NCBI GenBank assembly: GCA_001650955.1
Contig: LXYP01000006.1
Location: 169,244 to 233,243 of the forward strand
DNA: 64,000 nt
Source: Sphingomonadales bacterium EhC05
GTDB taxonomy: Bacteria; Pseudomonadota; Alphaproteobacteria; Sphingomonadales; Sphingomonadaceae
Direction of reading: 5' to 3'
The first letter of the stretch is position 1, and each line of letters begins with the position of its first letter. Below, piece by piece: positions 62,481 through 64,000 of the stretch. Under the pieces are notes generated by a model that did no database searches, was not told the origin of the DNA, and worked only from the letters and a program-made list of their open reading frames with translations. The translations under genes were made by a program, and so were the position numbers.

Positions 62481-63203
62481 ATGAATAATCGTCAGCCCCC
62501 CCGTCGTGGGCGCGGCCGGAATAACAATAATAGCAACCGCAACAATAGCAATCGCGGCAGTGGCGGCGTAGACCGGGACAACCGGATCGACAATCGCGCA
62601 CGTGGTAACGCGGCCCAGATGCTCGACAAATATAAGAAAATGGCGCAGGATGCCCAGGTCAATGGAGACCGCGTCAACGCCGAATATTATCACCAATTTG
62701 CCGATCACTATTTCCGCGTCAATGCGGACACCATCGCGCGGCGCGAAGAACAGCGGCTGGCGCGTGAAGAACAGCGCGGACCGCGTGAGGATCGGGACAA
62801 TTCTGCAGATCAGGAGAGCGACGATCAGCGCCAGAACCGGCATCCCCGGGGACGCCAGCAGCGTGATGAGCGACCGAAGTCCGAAGATCGCCCCCAGATG
62901 GAAGATCGCCCTCGGACGGAAGAGACCCGTGAAAAGTCTGAAGGCGCGGTCGAAGACAAAAAGCCCGTGCGCGCACGGCGACCTCGTAAAGTGGCCAGCA
63001 AGCCAGAAAATGGGCCGGTAAATGGCGATGCACCAGAGACCGATGTCCTTGATGCGAGCGCTTTGCCACCAGCAATTTCATTGAGCAGCAATGATGTTGA
63101 AGTGGAGAAAAAACCAGCGCGCAAGAAACGGGTTGTCAAACCAAAGGTTGCTAAACCTGCGCCTATAGAAACAGAAGAATCAGGTGAAAGCGACGCGGCT
63201 TAA
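62481..63203 (+). CDS. DUF4167 protein
   Basis: The 240-residue protein has an Asn/Arg-rich start (RRGRGRNNNNSNRNNSNRGS), a DUF4167 core (RIDNRARGNAAQMLDKYKKMAQDAQVNGDRVNAEYYHQFADHYFRV) and a long Arg/Glu/Asp/Lys-rich disordered tail ending KKRVVKPKVAKPAPIETEESGESDAA. DUF4167 is alphaproteobacterial and its composition suggests RNA binding; its function is not established. The ATG at 62481 is preceded by an in-frame TTG. Its end overlaps the convergent ygfZ end by four bases. Confidence 0.92.
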   Translation: MNNRQPPRRGRGRNNNNSNRNNSNRGSGGVDRDNRIDNRARGNAAQMLDKYKKMAQDAQVNGDRVNAEYYHQFADHYFRVNADTIARREEQRLAREEQRGPREDRDNSADQESDDQRQNRHPRGRQQRDERPKSEDRPQMEDRPRTEETREKSEGAVEDKKPVRARRPRKVASKPENGPVNGDAPETDVLDASALPPAISLSSNDVEVEKKPARKKRVVKPKVAKPAPIETEESGESDAA

Positions 63204-63934
63204 AGCGCGTCGCTTAGCCATTGGGGCAGATCCAGCCCGGCGAGATCGTCAATCCGGCGATGCTCGATGGATTTGCCTAGACTCTCATATAGATAGCGTT
63301 GACGCTTTTCATTGGCCCGGTCCAATGGAACCACCACCAGCCGCCGATTGACCTTCTGGCGATAATTCATCCGCGCGGTATTTTCCTGTCCGACGTAACA
63401 GCCTTTGGTGAAGCTGACTCCGTTGAGTTCGGTTGCGTTGCATTCCAGCCACAAGGTCTTGTCGTTCCCCAATTCTGCTTGACCTTCGGTGACCCCGAGC
63501 GAGAGCCGATGCGCAAGATAGCGATCATCAGCGCCATCGTTATCTGCCGCCGGTTCCAGCCAGCGATATCCCAATTGAGAATGGCGTGGGTCCACGGGCC
63601 TGGCGTCAGAGGTCAGGTCCCAATGCGGGGCGAGACTTTCGTCAATCTCGATATCAATTTTCTGTCGCAAGCGGTAAATTTTGAGCCGCTTGGTCAAGGC
63701 CTCGGCATTGGATTTTTCACAATCCACCAGAATATCATCGCCGTCAGCCCATAAGAAAAAGTCGAACAATGTTTTCCCCTGAGCCGACAGCAGCGCCGAC
63801 CATTGAGGCTTGCCGGCTTGGACGGTGTGGACATCCTGGGTTACCAGCCCTTGCAGAAATTCCTGGATATTGTCGGTGCCGTCCCGCGAACGGAGACGAA
63901 TGATTGCTCGCTGATTTAGTCTGGTCTGGTTCAT
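63200..63934 (-). CDS. ygfZ: Folate-dependent Fe-S protein repair factor YgfZ
   Basis: The 244-residue protein is the short GcvT-related YgfZ type. LVTQDVHTVQAGKPQWSALLSAQGKTLFDFFLW starts the fold, and the family signature KGCYVGQENTARMNYR is near residue 180, with Cys in the folate/Fe-S contact. YgfZ/IBA57 proteins assist assembly or repair of [4Fe-4S] enzymes with tetrahydrofolate. It converges with DUF4167 and is divergent from the gene at 63985. Confidence 0.93.
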   Translation of the reverse strand: MNQTRLNQRAIIRLRSRDGTDNIQEFLQGLVTQDVHTVQAGKPQWSALLSAQGKTLFDFFLWADGDDILVDCEKSNAEALTKRLKIYRLRQKIDIEIDESLAPHWDLTSDARPVDPRHSQLGYRWLEPAADNDGADDRYLAHRLSLGVTEGQAELGNDKTLWLECNATELNGVSFTKGCYVGQENTARMNYRQKVNRRLVVVPLDRANEKRQRYLYESLGKSIEHRRIDDLAGLDLPQWLSDAL

Positions 63935-63984
63935 ATATTGCAGGTAAGCATGCGACCGGATAATTGAAAGCCCATAGCTGCCTT

Positions 63985-64000
63985 ATGACTGATCAAATCA
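63985..64000 (+). CDS. Possible start of a divergent gene (partial)
   Basis: An ATG at 63985 opens MTDQI and runs off the window end. The gap to ygfZ on the other strand is 50 bases, a reasonable divergent promoter. The gene could be pyrC (dihydroorotase), which often lies here in sphingomonads, but five residues cannot establish that. Confidence 0.3.

Overview
The window looks like chromosomal DNA of a Sphingomonadales alphaproteobacterium; the Sphingorhabdus/Parasphingorhabdus/Sphingopyxis neighbourhood is my guess. The basis is the gene content (lptC-lptA-lptB-rpoN, sucC-etfB-etfA, an Rrf2-headed suf operon, DivK, NrnC, DUF4167, DUF3572, an AtuA cluster), moderate GC, frequent ATGA/GTGA/TTGA stop-start overlaps, and dispersed palindromic repeats of the sphingomonad type. 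No phage, transposase or CRISPR array is visible. Coding density is high.

Layout. 1-5 kb: a partial FemAB-like acyltransferase, GDPD, a RidA protein, a HAD phosphatase and DUF3572 on the minus strand; divK, rpmG and a GDT1 transporter follow. 5.4-9 kb: a large serine-protease autotransporter. 9-14.6 kb: a double cold-shock protein, nrnC, then LPS export (lptC, lptA, lptB) and rpoN. 14.6-20 kb: GNAT, DUF5818, SDR, alanine dehydrogenase, two paralogous periplasmic cyclophilins and tRNA-Ser. 20-27 kb: a catabolic block (TIGR03084, AtuA, VOC, class III alcohol dehydrogenase, two SDRs, NmrA). 27-31.7 kb: an ECF sigma factor with a small membrane partner, then HupE/UreJ, PpiC and DUF3604. 31.8-39.4 kb: a phytoene-dehydrogenase-like oxidase, TauD, acs, a DUF885 peptidase and an AraC-like regulator. 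39.4-46.8 kb: the suf Fe-S assembly operon. 46.9-49.3 kb: a sterol-desaturase-like protein, divergent from a compact exosortase cluster. 49.4-54.8 kb: metallophosphoesterase, a TonB-like protein, etfA, etfB and sucC. 55-64 kb: serine hydrolase, lipoprotein, ppa, M61 peptidase, hisS, prfA, prmC, DUF4167 and ygfZ.

Three things stand out. First, a three-gene exosortase cluster (47773-49253) has an apparent substrate of only 53 residues: a signal peptide followed by little more than a PEP-CTERM-like sorting signal. The third gene is an unrecognised membrane-anchored protein. Second, the suf operon has been invaded by at least four palindromic repeats from three families. Two of them lie inside coding sequence and are translated in frame: one in sufC after the Walker A region, one at the N-terminus of sufS. 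This resembles Rickettsia palindromic elements. A perfect 27-bp palindrome upstream of the Rrf2 gene is the likely operator. Third, the 3' end of etfA with its terminator and repeat is duplicated about 1.25 kb away, flanking a TonB-like gene and a decayed paralogue of it.

All functional calls come from reading the translated sequence and remembered family features. No database search was run.
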